Below, piece by piece: positions 44,919 through 54,636 of a stretch of DNA of 64,000 nt. The DNA comes from Ruegeria sp. HKCCD7303. Its GTDB lineage: Bacteria; Pseudomonadota; Alphaproteobacteria; Rhodobacterales; Rhodobacteraceae. Numbering within the stretch: position 1 is the first letter of the stretch; the number at the start of each line of letters is the position of its first letter. The stretch lies in contig NZ_WVRE01000002.1 in NCBI RefSeq assembly GCF_013111185.1, positions 62,001 to 126,000 of the forward strand, in the 5' to 3' direction. The notes beneath the pieces were generated by a model. That model did no database searches and was not told the DNA's origin. It was given only the letters and a program-made list of their open reading frames with translations. The position numbers and the translations under genes are program-made.

Positions 44919-46313
44919 ATGGCTGCACAATCTTATGATCTGATCGTAATCGGGGCTGGCCCCGGCGGCTATGTCGCTGCAATCCGTGCCGCCCAGTTGG
45001 GTCTGAAAACCGTCGTTGTCGAACGCGAACATCTTGGAGGCATTTGCCTGAACTGGGGTTGTATCCCCACCAAGGCATTGCTTCGCTCATCCGAAGTGTT
45101 CCATCTGATGGAACGCGCCAAGGATTTCGGCTTGAAAGCTGACAAGATTGGTTACGACCTGGATGCGGTAGTCAAAAGGTCACGGGGTGTGGCCGGACAA
45201 CTTTCAGGCGGGATTGGTCATCTTCTGAAGAAGAACAAGGTCGCTGTTGTGATGGGCGAGGCCACGATCGCTGCCAAGGGCAAGGTCAGCGTCAAGACCG
45301 ACAAGGGCACCGAAGAACTCACCGCCAAGAACATCATTTTGGCCACCGGCGCGCGGGCGCGGGAATTGCCGGGGCTTGAGGCGGATGGTGATCTGGTCTG
45401 GACCTACAAACATGCGCTGCAACCGCCACGTATGCCGAAGAAACTGCTGGTCATTGGGTCCGGCGCGATTGGCATCGAATTCGCCAGCTTCTACAACACG
45501 CTTGGCGCGGACACGACCGTGGTCGAAGTGATGGATCGCGTTCTGCCGGTTGAGGATGCCGAGATCAGCGCATTGGCGAAAAAGGCCTTCACCAAGCAAG
45601 GCATGACCATCATGGAAAAGGCGATGGTCAAGCAATTGGACCGGGGTAAAGGTAAAGTGACCGCTCATATCGAGGTTGAGGGCAAGGTCGAAAAGTATGA
45701 TTTCGACACCGTGATTTCGGCGGTAGGCATCGTCGGTAATGTCGAAAACCTTGGCCTCGAAGCGCTGGGGGTCAAGATCGACCGCACGCATGTGGTGACG
45801 GATGAATTCTGCCGCACCGGTGTCGAAGGGCTGTACGCAATCGGTGATATCGCAGGTGCACCATGGCTGGCGCATAAGGCCAGTCACGAGGGCGTCATGG
45901 TCGCGGATCTTATCGCGGGTAAACACGCACACCCGGTCAAACCCGAGAGCATTGCAGGATGTACCTACTGCCAGCCTCAGGTCGCGTCCGTTGGCTACAC
46001 CGAAGCCAAAGCCAAAGAACTGGGTTACGACATCAAGGTCGGGCGCTTCCCGTTCATCGGCAACGGCAAGGCTATTGCCCTGGGGGAACCAGAGGGGCTG
46101 ATCAAAACCGTCTTTGACGCCAAGACAGGAGAGCTTCTGGGCGCACATATGATCGGCGCGGAAGTGACGGAACTGATCCAGGGCTATGTGGTTGGACGCC
46201 AGCTGGAGACCACCGAAGAAGATCTGATGAACACGGTCTTCCCGCACCCAACCTTGTCAGAGATGATGCACGAAAGCGTTCTGGACGCTTACGATCGCGT
46301 GATCCACATGTAA
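44919..46313 (+). CDS. lpdA: Dihydrolipoyl dehydrogenase (E3)
   Basis: 464 residues. FAD-dependent disulphide oxidoreductase that reoxidises lipoyl groups of the 2-oxoacid dehydrogenases and passes electrons to NAD. FAD motif VIGAGPGGYVAAIRAAQLG; redox pair C43 and C48 in GGICLNWGCIPTKALLR; NAD motif VIGSGAIGIEFASFY; and the C-terminal HPTLSEMMHES with the catalytic His-Glu. The TAGTTTA dyad ties it to the pdh operon rather than to sucA/sucB. Confidence 0.98.
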   Translation: MAAQSYDLIVIGAGPGGYVAAIRAAQLGLKTVVVEREHLGGICLNWGCIPTKALLRSSEVFHLMERAKDFGLKADKIGYDLDAVVKRSRGVAGQLSGGIGHLLKKNKVAVVMGEATIAAKGKVSVKTDKGTEELTAKNIILATGARARELPGLEADGDLVWTYKHALQPPRMPKKLLVIGSGAIGIEFASFYNTLGADTTVVEVMDRVLPVEDAEISALAKKAFTKQGMTIMEKAMVKQLDRGKGKVTAHIEVEGKVEKYDFDTVISAVGIVGNVENLGLEALGVKIDRTHVVTDEFCRTGVEGLYAIGDIAGAPWLAHKASHEGVMVADLIAGKHAHPVKPESIAGCTYCQPQVASVGYTEAKAKELGYDIKVGRFPFIGNGKAIALGEPEGLIKTVFDAKTGELLGAHMIGAEVTELIQGYVVGRQLETTEEDLMNTVFPHPTLSEMMHESVLDAYDRVIHM

Positions 46314-46318
46314 GGGAA

Positions 46319-46438
46319 GGGGGCTCTGCCCCCGCCGCGGCAAGCCGCGACTCCCCCGAGGTATTTATAGCCAGATGAAGCAGGGGATCCGCACTTCATC
46401 TGGCCGAAAATACCTCGGAGCGCGAGGCAGAGCCTCGC
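46319..46438. repeat. Composite palindromic repeat between lpdA and the M20 peptidase gene
   Basis: Four hairpins in series. The largest spans 46356-46418: CCGAGGTATTT (46356-46366) with AAATACCTCGG (46408-46418), and GCCAGATGAAG (46370-46380) with CTTCATCTGGC (46394-46404), separated by a 3-nt symmetric bulge and a 13-nt loop. Before it are GGGGGC-tct-GCCCCC (46319-46333) and CGCGGC-aa-GCCGCG (46336-46349); after it is CGAGGC-aga-GCCTCG (46423-46437). It may act as a bidirectional transcription stop and is the intergenic form of the element found inside nnr. Confidence 0.85.
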
Positions 46439-46447
46439 AAAAACACT

Positions 46448-47833
46448 TTACTTGTTCAAAGCATCCAGAATGCGGGCCCAGGATCGGATGCCCTTGTGAA
46501 AGCTTTTGACATCATATTTCTCGTTCGGTGAGTGAATTGCGTCATCATCGTTTGCATAACCGACCAGCATGGAATCGAGCCCGAGAACGGTGTTGAAGTA
46601 CCCGACCACCGGAATAGAGCCACCCATGCCAGTAAAGACCGCCTCGCGATCCCATTCGTCAGACAAGGCGCCGCGCGCGGCTTCGAACTCTGGGCGGTCC
46701 AAATTCATGACAGAGGCTGGTGAGCCTTCAAGGTCATTGTCCCAGATCACTTTGGCGTCCGGAGACAGACGCTCCTCGACATGTTTGCGAATTTTGTCGC
46801 GCAGAGCGTCGGGATTCATGTCACCGACGAGACGGCAGGTGATTTTGCAATGTGCCTCGGATGGGATCACGGTTTTCGAACCAGCCCCGTTGTAACCGCC
46901 CCAAAGCCCGTTCACCTCAAGCGTTGGACGCGCCCATTGCTGCTCGAGTGTCGAATACCCCTTTTCACCATGTGGTTGGGTGTAGCCGACCGAATTTAGG
47001 TAGTCTGCTTCGTCGAAACCGCAGTTTTGCCACTGGCGGAGTTGATCCTCGGGTACTTCGTGTACGCCTTCGTAAAATCCGTCAACGGTTACGCGGCCGG
47101 TTTCGTCATCGTAGAAAGAGGCCACTATTTTCGACAGTTCCCGCAAGGGGTTTAGGCCTGGGCCACCGTAGTGGCCGGAATGCAGATCGATACGGGGTCC
47201 GATGATGGTGAATTCATCCTTCAGCATACCGCGCAGTTGGGCAGCTATGGAGGGAACCCCGCGTGAGACCATCGAGGTGTCGCAGACCAGTGCCAGGTCG
47301 GCTTTGAGCTCGGCCGCGTTTTCCTTAAGGAACGGGACTAGTGATGGAGACCCCGATTCTTCCTCGCCTTCAAAGAAGAAGGTGATGCGACAGGGCAGGG
47401 ATCCATGCACAGCCTTCCAGGCGCGGCAGGCTTCGACAAAAGTCATCAGTTGCCCTTTGTCATCCGATGCGCCACGCCCACGGATAACGGGGCCGTGCTC
47501 GGTATCTTCGATTGCAGGATCAAATGGGTCGCGTGTCCACAGGTTCAGCGGATCAACCGGCTGCACATCATAGTGGCCGTAGAACAGGATATGCGGAGCG
47601 TCTGCGTCTTCTCCCACATGGCCAACAACCATGGGGTGGCCCGGCGTTTCTCGCTTTTCCGCGTCTATTCCGATACTGCGAAGGTCGTTGACCAACCAAT
47701 CTGCGGCGCGGTTGACCTCGTCCTTGAACGCGGGATCGGTTGAAATGGATTGGATGCGCAATAATTCCATCAGGCGGTCGATCGAGGTTTGCAGATCTTC
47801 GTCAATCCGGTTCAGCACGGTGTCTAGCGACAT
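46448..47833 (-). CDS. M20-family metallopeptidase (dipeptidase)
   Basis: 461 residues. Metal-binding His and Asp in LFYGHYDVQPVDP, the catalytic EEE in FFFEGEEESGSPSL, and the dimerisation lid domain (about 200-360) with SGHYGGPGLNPLRELSKI and EAHCKITCRLVGDMNPD. C-terminal NEKYDVKSFHKGIRSWARIL. It likely hydrolyses dipeptides or acylated amino acids; specificity cannot be read. Start MSLDTVLNRIDEDLQTSI, 47833. Confidence 0.93.
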   Translation of the reverse strand: MSLDTVLNRIDEDLQTSIDRLMELLRIQSISTDPAFKDEVNRAADWLVNDLRSIGIDAEKRETPGHPMVVGHVGEDADAPHILFYGHYDVQPVDPLNLWTRDPFDPAIEDTEHGPVIRGRGASDDKGQLMTFVEACRAWKAVHGSLPCRITFFFEGEEESGSPSLVPFLKENAAELKADLALVCDTSMVSRGVPSIAAQLRGMLKDEFTIIGPRIDLHSGHYGGPGLNPLRELSKIVASFYDDETGRVTVDGFYEGVHEVPEDQLRQWQNCGFDEADYLNSVGYTQPHGEKGYSTLEQQWARPTLEVNGLWGGYNGAGSKTVIPSEAHCKITCRLVGDMNPDALRDKIRKHVEERLSPDAKVIWDNDLEGSPASVMNLDRPEFEAARGALSDEWDREAVFTGMGGSIPVVGYFNTVLGLDSMLVGYANDDDAIHSPNEKYDVKSFHKGIRSWARILDALNK

Positions 47834-48154
47834 AGGGGGCTCCTGCTTTTCTAGGTTGGGCGAACCCTAACAGCGTGATCAGCGCCGTCCAGAGCGGTTT
47901 TGACGAAAACCAAAGTATCGTACGACGCATTGTGATGCGACTGTACCTGCGTCGTTTCCACGCGTTCGATAGCCGGAACTTTACTTGTCGTAGGGGGCAC
48001 AACCTTTTATTTGATGCAAATCAAAGTTGGGTTCACCTGTTCGGCTGTAACCAGCTAAACTAAGGAACGCAAAGCCGCTGAAACACGTTACACTGTGTAG
48101 GGTGGCAAACTATTTGCCCAAGGGAAACCAATTTGGGCGCTCAAGGAGGGTCCG
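47834..48154. other. Regulatory region between M20 gene and hemA
   Basis: A 321-nt gap without a supported gene. It holds the FNR-type box described separately and must include the divergent promoters of both genes. No tRNA, rRNA or long repeat was seen. Confidence 0.7.
48011..48024 (+). promoter_or_regulatory. Perfect FNR/FnrL-type box upstream of hemA
   Basis: TTGAT-GCAA-ATCAA matches the FNR consensus at every conserved position. It is 131 nt upstream of the hemA start. In Rhodobacter, hemA is known to be controlled by FnrL in response to oxygen. Confidence 0.85.
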
Positions 48155-49378
48155 TTGGACTATACTGCTCAGCTCGATTCAGCGATTGCCAGGCTGCATG
48201 ATGAAGGACGCTACCGGACCTTCATTGACATCGAACGTCGCAACGGACATTTCCCTCATGCGGTGCGCACGCGTCCGGATGGGTCGCAGCAGAACATCAC
48301 CGTGTGGTGTGGCAACGATTACTTGGGCATGGGGCAGCACCCTGTTGTTCTGAATGCCATGCATGAGGCTGTGGACGCAGCAGGTGCAGGGTCTGGCGGG
48401 ACGCGCAACATCTCAGGCACCACGGTTTACCACAAAAGGCTTGAGGCCGAGTTGGCTGATCTGCACGGCAAAGAAGCCGCGCTGTTGTTCACCAGCGCCT
48501 ATATCGCCAATGATGCAACGCTCAGCACTCTGCCCAAGCTGTTCCCCGGCCTGATCATTTATTCCGACGCGCTGAACCATGCCTCGATGATCGAAGGTGT
48601 GCGCCGCAACGGCGGTTCTAAGCGGATTTTCCGGCACAATGACGTGGCGCATCTGCGTGAGTTGCTTGAAGCTGACGATCCGCAAGCGCCTAAACTGATC
48701 GCCTTCGAGTCAGTCTATTCTATGGACGGCGATTTTGGCCCGATCGAAGAGATCTGTGATTTGGCCGATGAGTTTGGCGCGCTGACCTATATCGACGAAG
48801 TGCACGCGGTTGGCATGTACGGCCCGCGTGGCGGCGGCGTGACTGAACGTGACCGTTTGGCCCATCGGATCGACATCATCAACGGAACCCTCGCCAAAGC
48901 ATATGGCGTTATGGGTGGCTACATCGCCGCCAGTGCCAAGATGTGCGACGCTGTGCGCTCTTATGCGCCGGGTTTCATTTTCACCACTTCGTTGCCGCCA
49001 GCTGTTGCCGCAGGGGCTGCCGCTTCGGTTGCGCATCTGAAAACCGCGCAGGAGCTGCGTGACCAGCATCAGACTCAGGCCAAGATCCTCAAGCTGCGAC
49101 TTAAAGGGATGGGTCTTCCCTTGATTGATCATGGCAGTCACATTGTGCCCGTGATCGTCGGCAACCCTGTGCATACCAAAAAGCTCAGTGATATGTTGCT
49201 GGATGATTATGGCATTTACGTGCAGCCGATCAATTTCCCGACTGTCCCGCGGGGAACCGAAAGGCTTCGGTTTACCCCGTCTCCGGTGCATGGACCCGAC
49301 GAAATGAACCATTTGGTGCAGGCGATGGACGAACTTTGGTCACATTGTGCGCTAAATCGCGCCGAACTTGCCGGTTAA
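48155..49378 (+). CDS. hemA: 5-aminolevulinate synthase
   Basis: Condenses glycine and succinyl-CoA to 5-aminolevulinate, the first step of tetrapyrrole synthesis by the Shemin route. 407 residues. TTG start with AAGGAGGG four nt upstream. PLP Lys248 is in [12 protein letters not shown]; the glycine-rich [13 protein letters not shown] and [21 protein letters not shown] motifs are intact. A perfect FNR box lies upstream. A second ALAS isozyme may exist elsewhere; this one looks like the HemA type. Confidence 0.98.
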   Translation: MDYTAQLDSAIARLHDEGRYRTFIDIERRNGHFPHAVRTRPDGSQQNITVWCGNDYLGMGQHPVVLNAMHEAVDAAGAGSGGTRNISGTTVYHKRLEAELADLHGKEAALLFTSAYIANDATLSTLPKLFPGLIIYSDALNHASMIEGVRRNGGSKRIFRHNDVAHLRELLEADDPQAPKLIAFESVYSMDGDFGPIEEICDLADEFGALTYIDEVHAVGMYGPRGGGVTERDRLAHRIDIINGTLAKAYGVMGGYIAASAKMCDAVRSYAPGFIFTTSLPPAVAAGAAASVAHLKTAQELRDQHQTQAKILKLRLKGMGLPLIDHGSHIVPVIVGNPVHTKKLSDMLLDDYGIYVQPINFPTVPRGTERLRFTPSPVHGPDEMNHLVQAMDELWSHCALNRAELAG

Positions 49379-49441
49379 CCTCACGCCAAAGTGTGCAACG
49401 TGATTGCCGCGTGTTAAGCTTAGGCTAACAAAATTGGCAGA

Positions 49442-49464
49442 CGAATCATTGTGGGGATGATTCG
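49442..49464 (+). promoter_or_regulatory. Hairpin in the leader of the RodZ-like gene
   Basis: CGAATCAT (49442-49449) and ATGATTCG (49457-49464) form a perfect 8-bp stem with a TGTGGGG loop, 43 nt before the start codon. No T-run follows, so it is not a simple terminator; it may be an operator or leader structure. Confidence 0.4.
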
Positions 49465-49507
49465 CCGCTAACGCGAAATACGCGACAGGCAGAATGGGGC
49501 AGCAGGG

Positions 49508-50713
49508 ATGATTGGGCGCAGATCACAGCGCGAGTCCGAAGAAGACGTGGACGTCAGACCAAAAGGGTTTGATGACTACGAGATTCGTCTTGGTGACAAG
49601 ATGCGCGGTGAGCGCGCGACAATGGGCAAATCTCTTTTGGATGTTCAGCGCGAACTGAGGATCAAAGCCAACTACATTGCTGCAATCGAAAACGCCGACC
49701 CTGATGCGTTTGATACACCCGGCTTCATAGCCGGGTATGTGCGCTCATATGCGCGCTACTTGGGAATGAACCCGGATGAGACCTTTGCAACCTTCTGCCA
49801 GGAAAGCGGTTTTGAAGTGGCCCATGGCATGTCGGCCGAGGCATCTGTGGTCCGCAAATCCACTGGCGGTCTTCCGTCGCGCGGTCCTATGGGGCGCGAC
49901 CCGTTCATCTCGCCCAATACGCCCTATATTCCGGGCAAAGAGCCGCTGGTCAGTCAGATCGAACCGCGCGCCATCGGCTCTTCGCTGGTGTTGCTGGCGG
50001 TCATTGGTGGCATCGGCTATGGCGGCTGGGCTGTTTTGAACAAAATCCAGCAGGTGCAGGTCAGCCCTGTTGAGCAAGCCCCTGTGGTCCTGTCCGACCT
50101 TGATCCACTGGATGCGGTGCGTGGTGCCGCGTCAGACGATACGGTTGAAGTGGCCAGTACCGAGGCGTTGGATCGTCTTTATCGTCCACAGGCGCTGGAC
50201 GTGCCGGTTCTGGTTGCTCGTGATGCCCCGATCTCGACCCTTGACCCACGTGAGGTCGGAACTTTCCGTCCGCCCGAGTTGCCGCAGCTTGAACTGGCCA
50301 AGGTTCACACGGTCGAACGACCCGCGCTGCCGCAGGTCGTGGAACAGATTGATACGACGCTTAAAATTGTGGCTGTTGACCCGGCATGGATGCGTGTGAC
50401 GGCTGCAGACGGCAGTATCATTTTCGAAGGCACCCTTGGCACGGTTGAACAAGGCAGCGTTTTTGAAGTGCCTCTGACCGAGGAGCCGCCGCAGTTGCGG
50501 GCCGGGGCCTCGGGGTCGGTCTACTTCTCTATGAACGGCGAGCATTACGGTCCGGCGGGTGCGCCGGGTACGGTTGCCAAAGGTGTCGTGTTGTCGAAAG
50601 ACGCAGTGTCCGAGACGTATGCCGTAGCCGATCTTGAGGCCGAGCAGAACAGCGCTCTAAAGCAACTGGTGGCGGAACTGCAGACCGAAGCGACTGAAAC
50701 GCCCGCGGAGTGA
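49508..50713 (+). CDS. RodZ-like helix-turn-helix membrane protein
   Basis: 401 residues. A Cro/C1-type helix-turn-helix (about residues 24-90: YEIRLGDKMRGERATMGKSL, LRIKANYIAAIENADPDAFD) is followed by a linker, one membrane helix (SSLVLLAVIGGIGYGGWAVL) and a periplasmic part with a DUF4115 domain near the C terminus (VAVDPAWMRVTAADGSII, PQLRAGASGSVYFSMNG). RodZ links MreB to the membrane in rod-shaped growth. It precedes ispG by 71 nt, an association seen in many proteobacteria. Confidence 0.93.
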   Translation: MIGRRSQRESEEDVDVRPKGFDDYEIRLGDKMRGERATMGKSLLDVQRELRIKANYIAAIENADPDAFDTPGFIAGYVRSYARYLGMNPDETFATFCQESGFEVAHGMSAEASVVRKSTGGLPSRGPMGRDPFISPNTPYIPGKEPLVSQIEPRAIGSSLVLLAVIGGIGYGGWAVLNKIQQVQVSPVEQAPVVLSDLDPLDAVRGAASDDTVEVASTEALDRLYRPQALDVPVLVARDAPISTLDPREVGTFRPPELPQLELAKVHTVERPALPQVVEQIDTTLKIVAVDPAWMRVTAADGSIIFEGTLGTVEQGSVFEVPLTEEPPQLRAGASGSVYFSMNGEHYGPAGAPGTVAKGVVLSKDAVSETYAVADLEAEQNSALKQLVAELQTEATETPAE

Positions 50714-50784
50714 TCTAACCATTGCGACGCCCCGGTTGTCGGACTATCTAAAGGTCCAACTCTGGCAGACGCGGATCCGTCCTT

Positions 50785-51906
50785 ATGTCCCTCAATCACG
50801 TACGCCCTTGGCGCGACATCTATCGTCGTAAATCCCGTCAAATCATGGTCGGCAACGTCCCTGTTGGGGGTGATGCACCCATTGCGGTACAGACCATGAC
50901 CAATACGCTGACCACCGATGTGGCGGCCACCGTGGCGCAGGTTCAGGCCGCAGCCGAGGCTGGCGCGGATATAGTGCGCGTTTCGGTTCCGGATGAGGCG
51001 TCGTCGAAGGCACTGAAAGAGATCGTCCGCGAAAGCCCTGTGCCGATCGTGGCAGACATTCACTTTCACTACCGCCGTGGCATCGAAGCCGCCGAGGCGG
51101 GCGCGGCTTGCCTGCGCATCAATCCGGGCAATATCGGCGATGAAACCCGCGTGAAAGAGGTCATTCAGGCCGCACGCGATCACAACTGTTCGATCCGTAT
51201 CGGGGTCAACGCGGGGTCATTGGAAAAACATCTGCTTGAGAAATACGGCGAGCCATGCCCCGAGGCGATGGTTGAAAGCGGGCTGGAACATATTCGCATC
51301 CTGCAGGACAACGACTTTCACGAGTTTAAGATCAGCGTGAAGGCCAGCGACGTTTTCCTGTCTGCTGCTGCTTATCAGGGCATTGCCGAAGCCACCGACG
51401 CGCCCATTCATCTGGGCATCACCGAAGCTGGAGGGCTGGTCAGCGGCACCATCAAGTCCGCCATCGGTTTGGGTAACCTGTTGTGGATGGGGATAGGCGA
51501 CACGATCCGTGTCAGCCTGTCCGCTGATCCGGTGGAAGAGGTCAAGGTCGGTTTCGAAATCCTCAAGTCACTGGGCCTGCGACATCGCGGCGTGAACATT
51601 ATCTCGTGCCCATCCTGCGCCCGTCAGGGGTTCGACGTCATCAAGACCGTTGACGCCTTGGAGCATCGGCTGGAACACATCAAGACACCGATGAGCCTGT
51701 CAATTATCGGCTGTGTCGTGAACGGCCCGGGTGAGGCGTTGATGACCGATGTGGGCTTTACCGGCGGCGGCGCAGGCTCTGGCATGGTTTACCTGGCCGG
51801 CAAGGCCAGCCACAAGATGTCAAACGATCAGATGATTGATCACATTGTCGAACAGGTCGAGAAAAAGGCAGCTGAACTGGACGCGCAGGCCGAAGCGGCC
51901 GAGTAG
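50785..51906 (+). CDS. ispG: 4-hydroxy-3-methylbut-2-enyl diphosphate synthase (flavodoxin)
   Basis: Iron-sulphur enzyme of the methylerythritol phosphate isoprenoid pathway. 373 residues. The TIM barrel starts [19 protein letters not shown]; the 4Fe-4S ligands are the two Cys of [13 protein letters not shown] and the one in [23 protein letters not shown] sequence [18 protein letters not shown] is present. It gives isopentenyl diphosphate, relevant to quinones and carotenoids. Confidence 0.98.
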   Translation: MSLNHVRPWRDIYRRKSRQIMVGNVPVGGDAPIAVQTMTNTLTTDVAATVAQVQAAAEAGADIVRVSVPDEASSKALKEIVRESPVPIVADIHFHYRRGIEAAEAGAACLRINPGNIGDETRVKEVIQAARDHNCSIRIGVNAGSLEKHLLEKYGEPCPEAMVESGLEHIRILQDNDFHEFKISVKASDVFLSAAAYQGIAEATDAPIHLGITEAGGLVSGTIKSAIGLGNLLWMGIGDTIRVSLSADPVEEVKVGFEILKSLGLRHRGVNIISCPSCARQGFDVIKTVDALEHRLEHIKTPMSLSIIGCVVNGPGEALMTDVGFTGGGAGSGMVYLAGKASHKMSNDQMIDHIVEQVEKKAAELDAQAEAAE

Positions 51907-51968
51907 GCGCTTATTCGGTCAACGCTTGCCGCGCGTCTTAAATGTCATGTCCACGAAAGGGCAAAGGG

Positions 51969-52385
51969 ATGATCGCCTATATCACCGTTGGTGTGGACGA
52001 CATTGCAGCTGCAGAGCAGTTTTATTCTGCTTTCCTGCCAGCCCTAGGATATGAATTGGAATGGTATCACGGCGACTTAAGCTACGCTCTTCCATCTCAG
52101 CCAGGTCAGTCTCAAGCTTTGCCGGAATTCTATGTGAAATCCCCGTTCGACGGGCATCCGGCCTCGGCAGGGAATGGCACGATGGTTGCGTTCGAGGCGC
52201 AAAGTCAAAAGCAGGTTCGTGACCTTCACGCGGCGGCACTTGCCGCAGGTGGTTCCGACGAAGGCCAGCCGGGCTTTCGCGACTCCTATGGGGCTAATTT
52301 CTATGTTGGTTACATGCGCGATCCGCAAGGAAACAAGATCGCGCTGTTTTCCAGTAATCCAAGCGAACCCGGTCGGGACGGTTAG
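51969..52385 (+). CDS. VOC-family protein (glyoxalase/dioxygenase fold)
   Basis: 138 residues from the ATG at 51969, with GAAAGGG upstream; a start at 51942 is less supported. The fold pattern is IAYITVGVDDIAAAEQFYSAFL, then AFEAQSQKQVRDLHAAALA, and NFYVGYMRDPQGNKIALFS. The metal ligand pattern is only partly kept, so enzyme activity is uncertain. Substrate unknown. Confidence 0.88.
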   Translation: MIAYITVGVDDIAAAEQFYSAFLPALGYELEWYHGDLSYALPSQPGQSQALPEFYVKSPFDGHPASAGNGTMVAFEAQSQKQVRDLHAAALAAGGSDEGQPGFRDSYGANFYVGYMRDPQGNKIALFSSNPSEPGRDG

Positions 52386-52500
52386 ATCAGAGGTTCCACA
52401 CGCTATTTGCTGGGGCGAATGCTGTGCAGAGCCTTCGTGATCTGAAAGAAAGAAGAGCTCTGCAATAGTAGGAGGCGGGCTAAGCCGCCTCACCATGTGT

Positions 52501-53259
52501 TCAGCCGCGCTCGGCGCGCACACCATCCGCGATTTGTTGCATCTGATCGGCAGGCAGGAAGCCACGCAGCATTTCGGTGCCCAGAACAAAGGACGGCGTG
52601 CCCGAAATCTGCATCCGCTGCGCCAGTGCGCGGGTGCGGGTGATTTCGTCCGTCACGCGGTCGCTGTCCATTGCGGCGATGATCGCATCGCTGTCCAGCC
52701 CCAGACCATCCGAGATGCGGCGCAAAGACACTTCTGATGGCTCGCCGGTGAACTCCAGCAGGGCGTCATGGACCTGTTTGTAGGCTTCATTGCCCGCCAC
52801 GTGCTTGGTGGCGACGGCAAAGCGCGAGGACAGGACAGACGCGTCACCCAGAATGGGGAACTCCTTGATCACCAAGCGGATATTGCCGTCTTCGGCCAAC
52901 AGGCTGGCTACCTCGGGTACGGCACGGCGGCAATAACCACAGCGGTAATCCATGAATTCGACCAGTGTGATATCCCCGTCCGGGTTGCCGCCCACAAAGC
53001 TGTAGCCATCGTTGAACAGTTCTTCTTCATTGGCGGCGATCAGTTCCTTGTCGGCCAGCGCTTCGGCTGCGGCATTTCGCTGTTCAAGGATGTTGATCGC
53101 TTCGATGATCACTTCGGGGTTTTCAAGCAGATACTCTCGCACCTGCGCGCCGAATTCGGCCTTTTCGGCATCGCTCATTGCGTTCAAATCCAGCGCCTGC
53201 GCTGAAGTCGCAGCCATGGAAAGCCCCAGAAGGGCAGGTGCAGCATGTCTGAGGATCAT
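52501..53259 (-). CDS. Periplasmic DsbA/Com1-like thiol oxidoreductase
   Basis: 252 residues. Signal peptide MILRHAAPALLGLSMAATSAQA; an N-terminal helical region (about 25-85) of the ScsC/Com1 type, then a thioredoxin fold with C107-GY-C110 in DYRCGYCRRAVPE and the cis-Pro loop ISGTPSFVLG. The extended N-terminal helix suggests oligomerisation as in ScsC. It acts in disulphide formation or isomerisation. It shares four nt with the end of the M48 gene upstream (stop/start overlap), so the two are cotranscribed. Confidence 0.93.
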   Translation of the reverse strand: MILRHAAPALLGLSMAATSAQALDLNAMSDAEKAEFGAQVREYLLENPEVIIEAINILEQRNAAAEALADKELIAANEEELFNDGYSFVGGNPDGDITLVEFMDYRCGYCRRAVPEVASLLAEDGNIRLVIKEFPILGDASVLSSRFAVATKHVAGNEAYKQVHDALLEFTGEPSEVSLRRISDGLGLDSDAIIAAMDSDRVTDEITRTRALAQRMQISGTPSFVLGTEMLRGFLPADQMQQIADGVRAERG

Positions 53260-54614
53260 TTCCGTTTCCTTTTACTTTTCTTGAATCGTTCTGACGCAAT
53301 CAGCACGTCTTGTGCCCTTTGCCAACCCGGCGAGCCTTCGGGCAAGCGGGCCACAGCCCGTTTTGCGTGAATTCCGGCATCATCCAGCCGTCCTTGCAGC
53401 GCATATCGCTCTGCCGTCACGGTGGATGCCATTCCGTTGTTGCCAACCTTGGCATAGGCAATGCCCAAATCCTGCATCAGGCGCGCATTGCGAAAATCGC
53501 GGGATCGGGCCTTTTCCAACGCGGTCAAGGCTTGATCGGTGTTACCCTGCGCCAGCAGCGCACGACCATATCCTGCAAGGATCAGCGCATTGTTCGGGGC
53601 CATTTCCACCGCGCTCTGATACGCTTGAACTGCTTTGTTTATTTGCCTGTTTTCCAACAGAATTTGCCCCTTGAGTTCGTAATAGTAAGGGTCATTCGGG
53701 CGAATGGCCAGAGCCTCATCTATGGCGGCGCGAGCGCGGGACAAATCGCGGTTTTGATGATGCGCCGACGCCTCTCGCATCAGGCGAATGTCACGGTCGG
53801 TCTCTTCTTTGGCGCGCCGCAAAGTCCAGCTTGGAGACCGCAGAAAGGCGGATAGCTTACCTTTGACGCGGGCGAACCAGTAATCGGCGCTAGGGTTGGG
53901 GATAGCCTTGTCACCAAACTCGTCCAGAAAGGCCTCGGCGGCACGCAGACGGTCGCGGCTTGTCGGGTGCGAGCGCATATAGGGGTCCTGATTGGCAACG
54001 CTCAGCAGCTCCTGACCGGCGAATTTCCGATGCAGTTCGACCATGCCGCTGGGCGAAATCTGGGCCCATCGCAGATAACTTGCAGCGCTTCGGTCAGCCG
54101 AGGCTTCTTCTGCGCGGGTGTGGCCCAGAAAGCTGCGAAGGGCGGCGCCCTGGGTGCCGGCGGCAATACCAAGGGCTGCTTCACCACCACCCGCAGCAGC
54201 AGCCAGCAAGGCCAGAGCGGTGCCAAAGCCGGCATTGCGCTGCGCCGCTTTCAGGTTTTCGGCCCGCCGTGCCAGATGGCCATTCGCGATGTGGGCGGCT
54301 TCGTGCGCGATCACAGCCTGCAGCATTTCCGGGCTTTCGACGCTCAGGATCAGTCCGTAGTTCACGTAGATCGCGTTGTAGTCGATGACAAAGGCGTTGA
54401 ACGTGTTGTCGTTGATGACCAGGATTTGAACGCGGTTGGTATTCAAACCGGCCGCGCGCAGGATGGGAAATGCCAGTTCACGCAGCCCATGCTCGATGTC
54501 GGGATCTCGGATCAGGCTTTGCGCATGGGCTTGAACCACTGCCGCAAGCCAGACGACAGCTGCAAGCATCAGAGCCGGGATTGACGCCAGCCTGGATACG
54601 CGTTCAAAAGCCAT
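53256..54614 (-). CDS. M48 metalloprotease with TPR repeats (BepA-like)
   Basis: 452 residues from the ATG at 54614. Signal peptide (LMLAAVVWLAAVVQAHAQ) then the M48 domain with H104-E105-AA-H108 in AVIAHEAAHIANGHLARR and EEASADRSAASYLRW carrying the third metal ligand. The C-terminal half (about 300-440) has several TPRs (AIDEALAIRPNDPYYYELKG, AVQAYQSAVEMAPNNALIL). BepA degrades stalled outer-membrane proteins and helps LptD assembly. The start lies only 22 nt from that of the divergent aminotransferase. Confidence 0.92.
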   Translation of the reverse strand: MAFERVSRLASIPALMLAAVVWLAAVVQAHAQSLIRDPDIEHGLRELAFPILRAAGLNTNRVQILVINDNTFNAFVIDYNAIYVNYGLILSVESPEMLQAVIAHEAAHIANGHLARRAENLKAAQRNAGFGTALALLAAAAGGGEAALGIAAGTQGAALRSFLGHTRAEEASADRSAASYLRWAQISPSGMVELHRKFAGQELLSVANQDPYMRSHPTSRDRLRAAEAFLDEFGDKAIPNPSADYWFARVKGKLSAFLRSPSWTLRRAKEETDRDIRLMREASAHHQNRDLSRARAAIDEALAIRPNDPYYYELKGQILLENRQINKAVQAYQSAVEMAPNNALILAGYGRALLAQGNTDQALTALEKARSRDFRNARLMQDLGIAYAKVGNNGMASTVTAERYALQGRLDDAGIHAKRAVARLPEGSPGWQRAQDVLIASERFKKSKRKRK

Positions 54615-54636
54615 GGCTGCAACATGGGAGATGGGC

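Noticed and set aside
45204..46247. A 347-codon - strand frame opposite lpdA
   Set aside because: Antisense to a complete lpdA; no signal, domain or ribosome-binding site.
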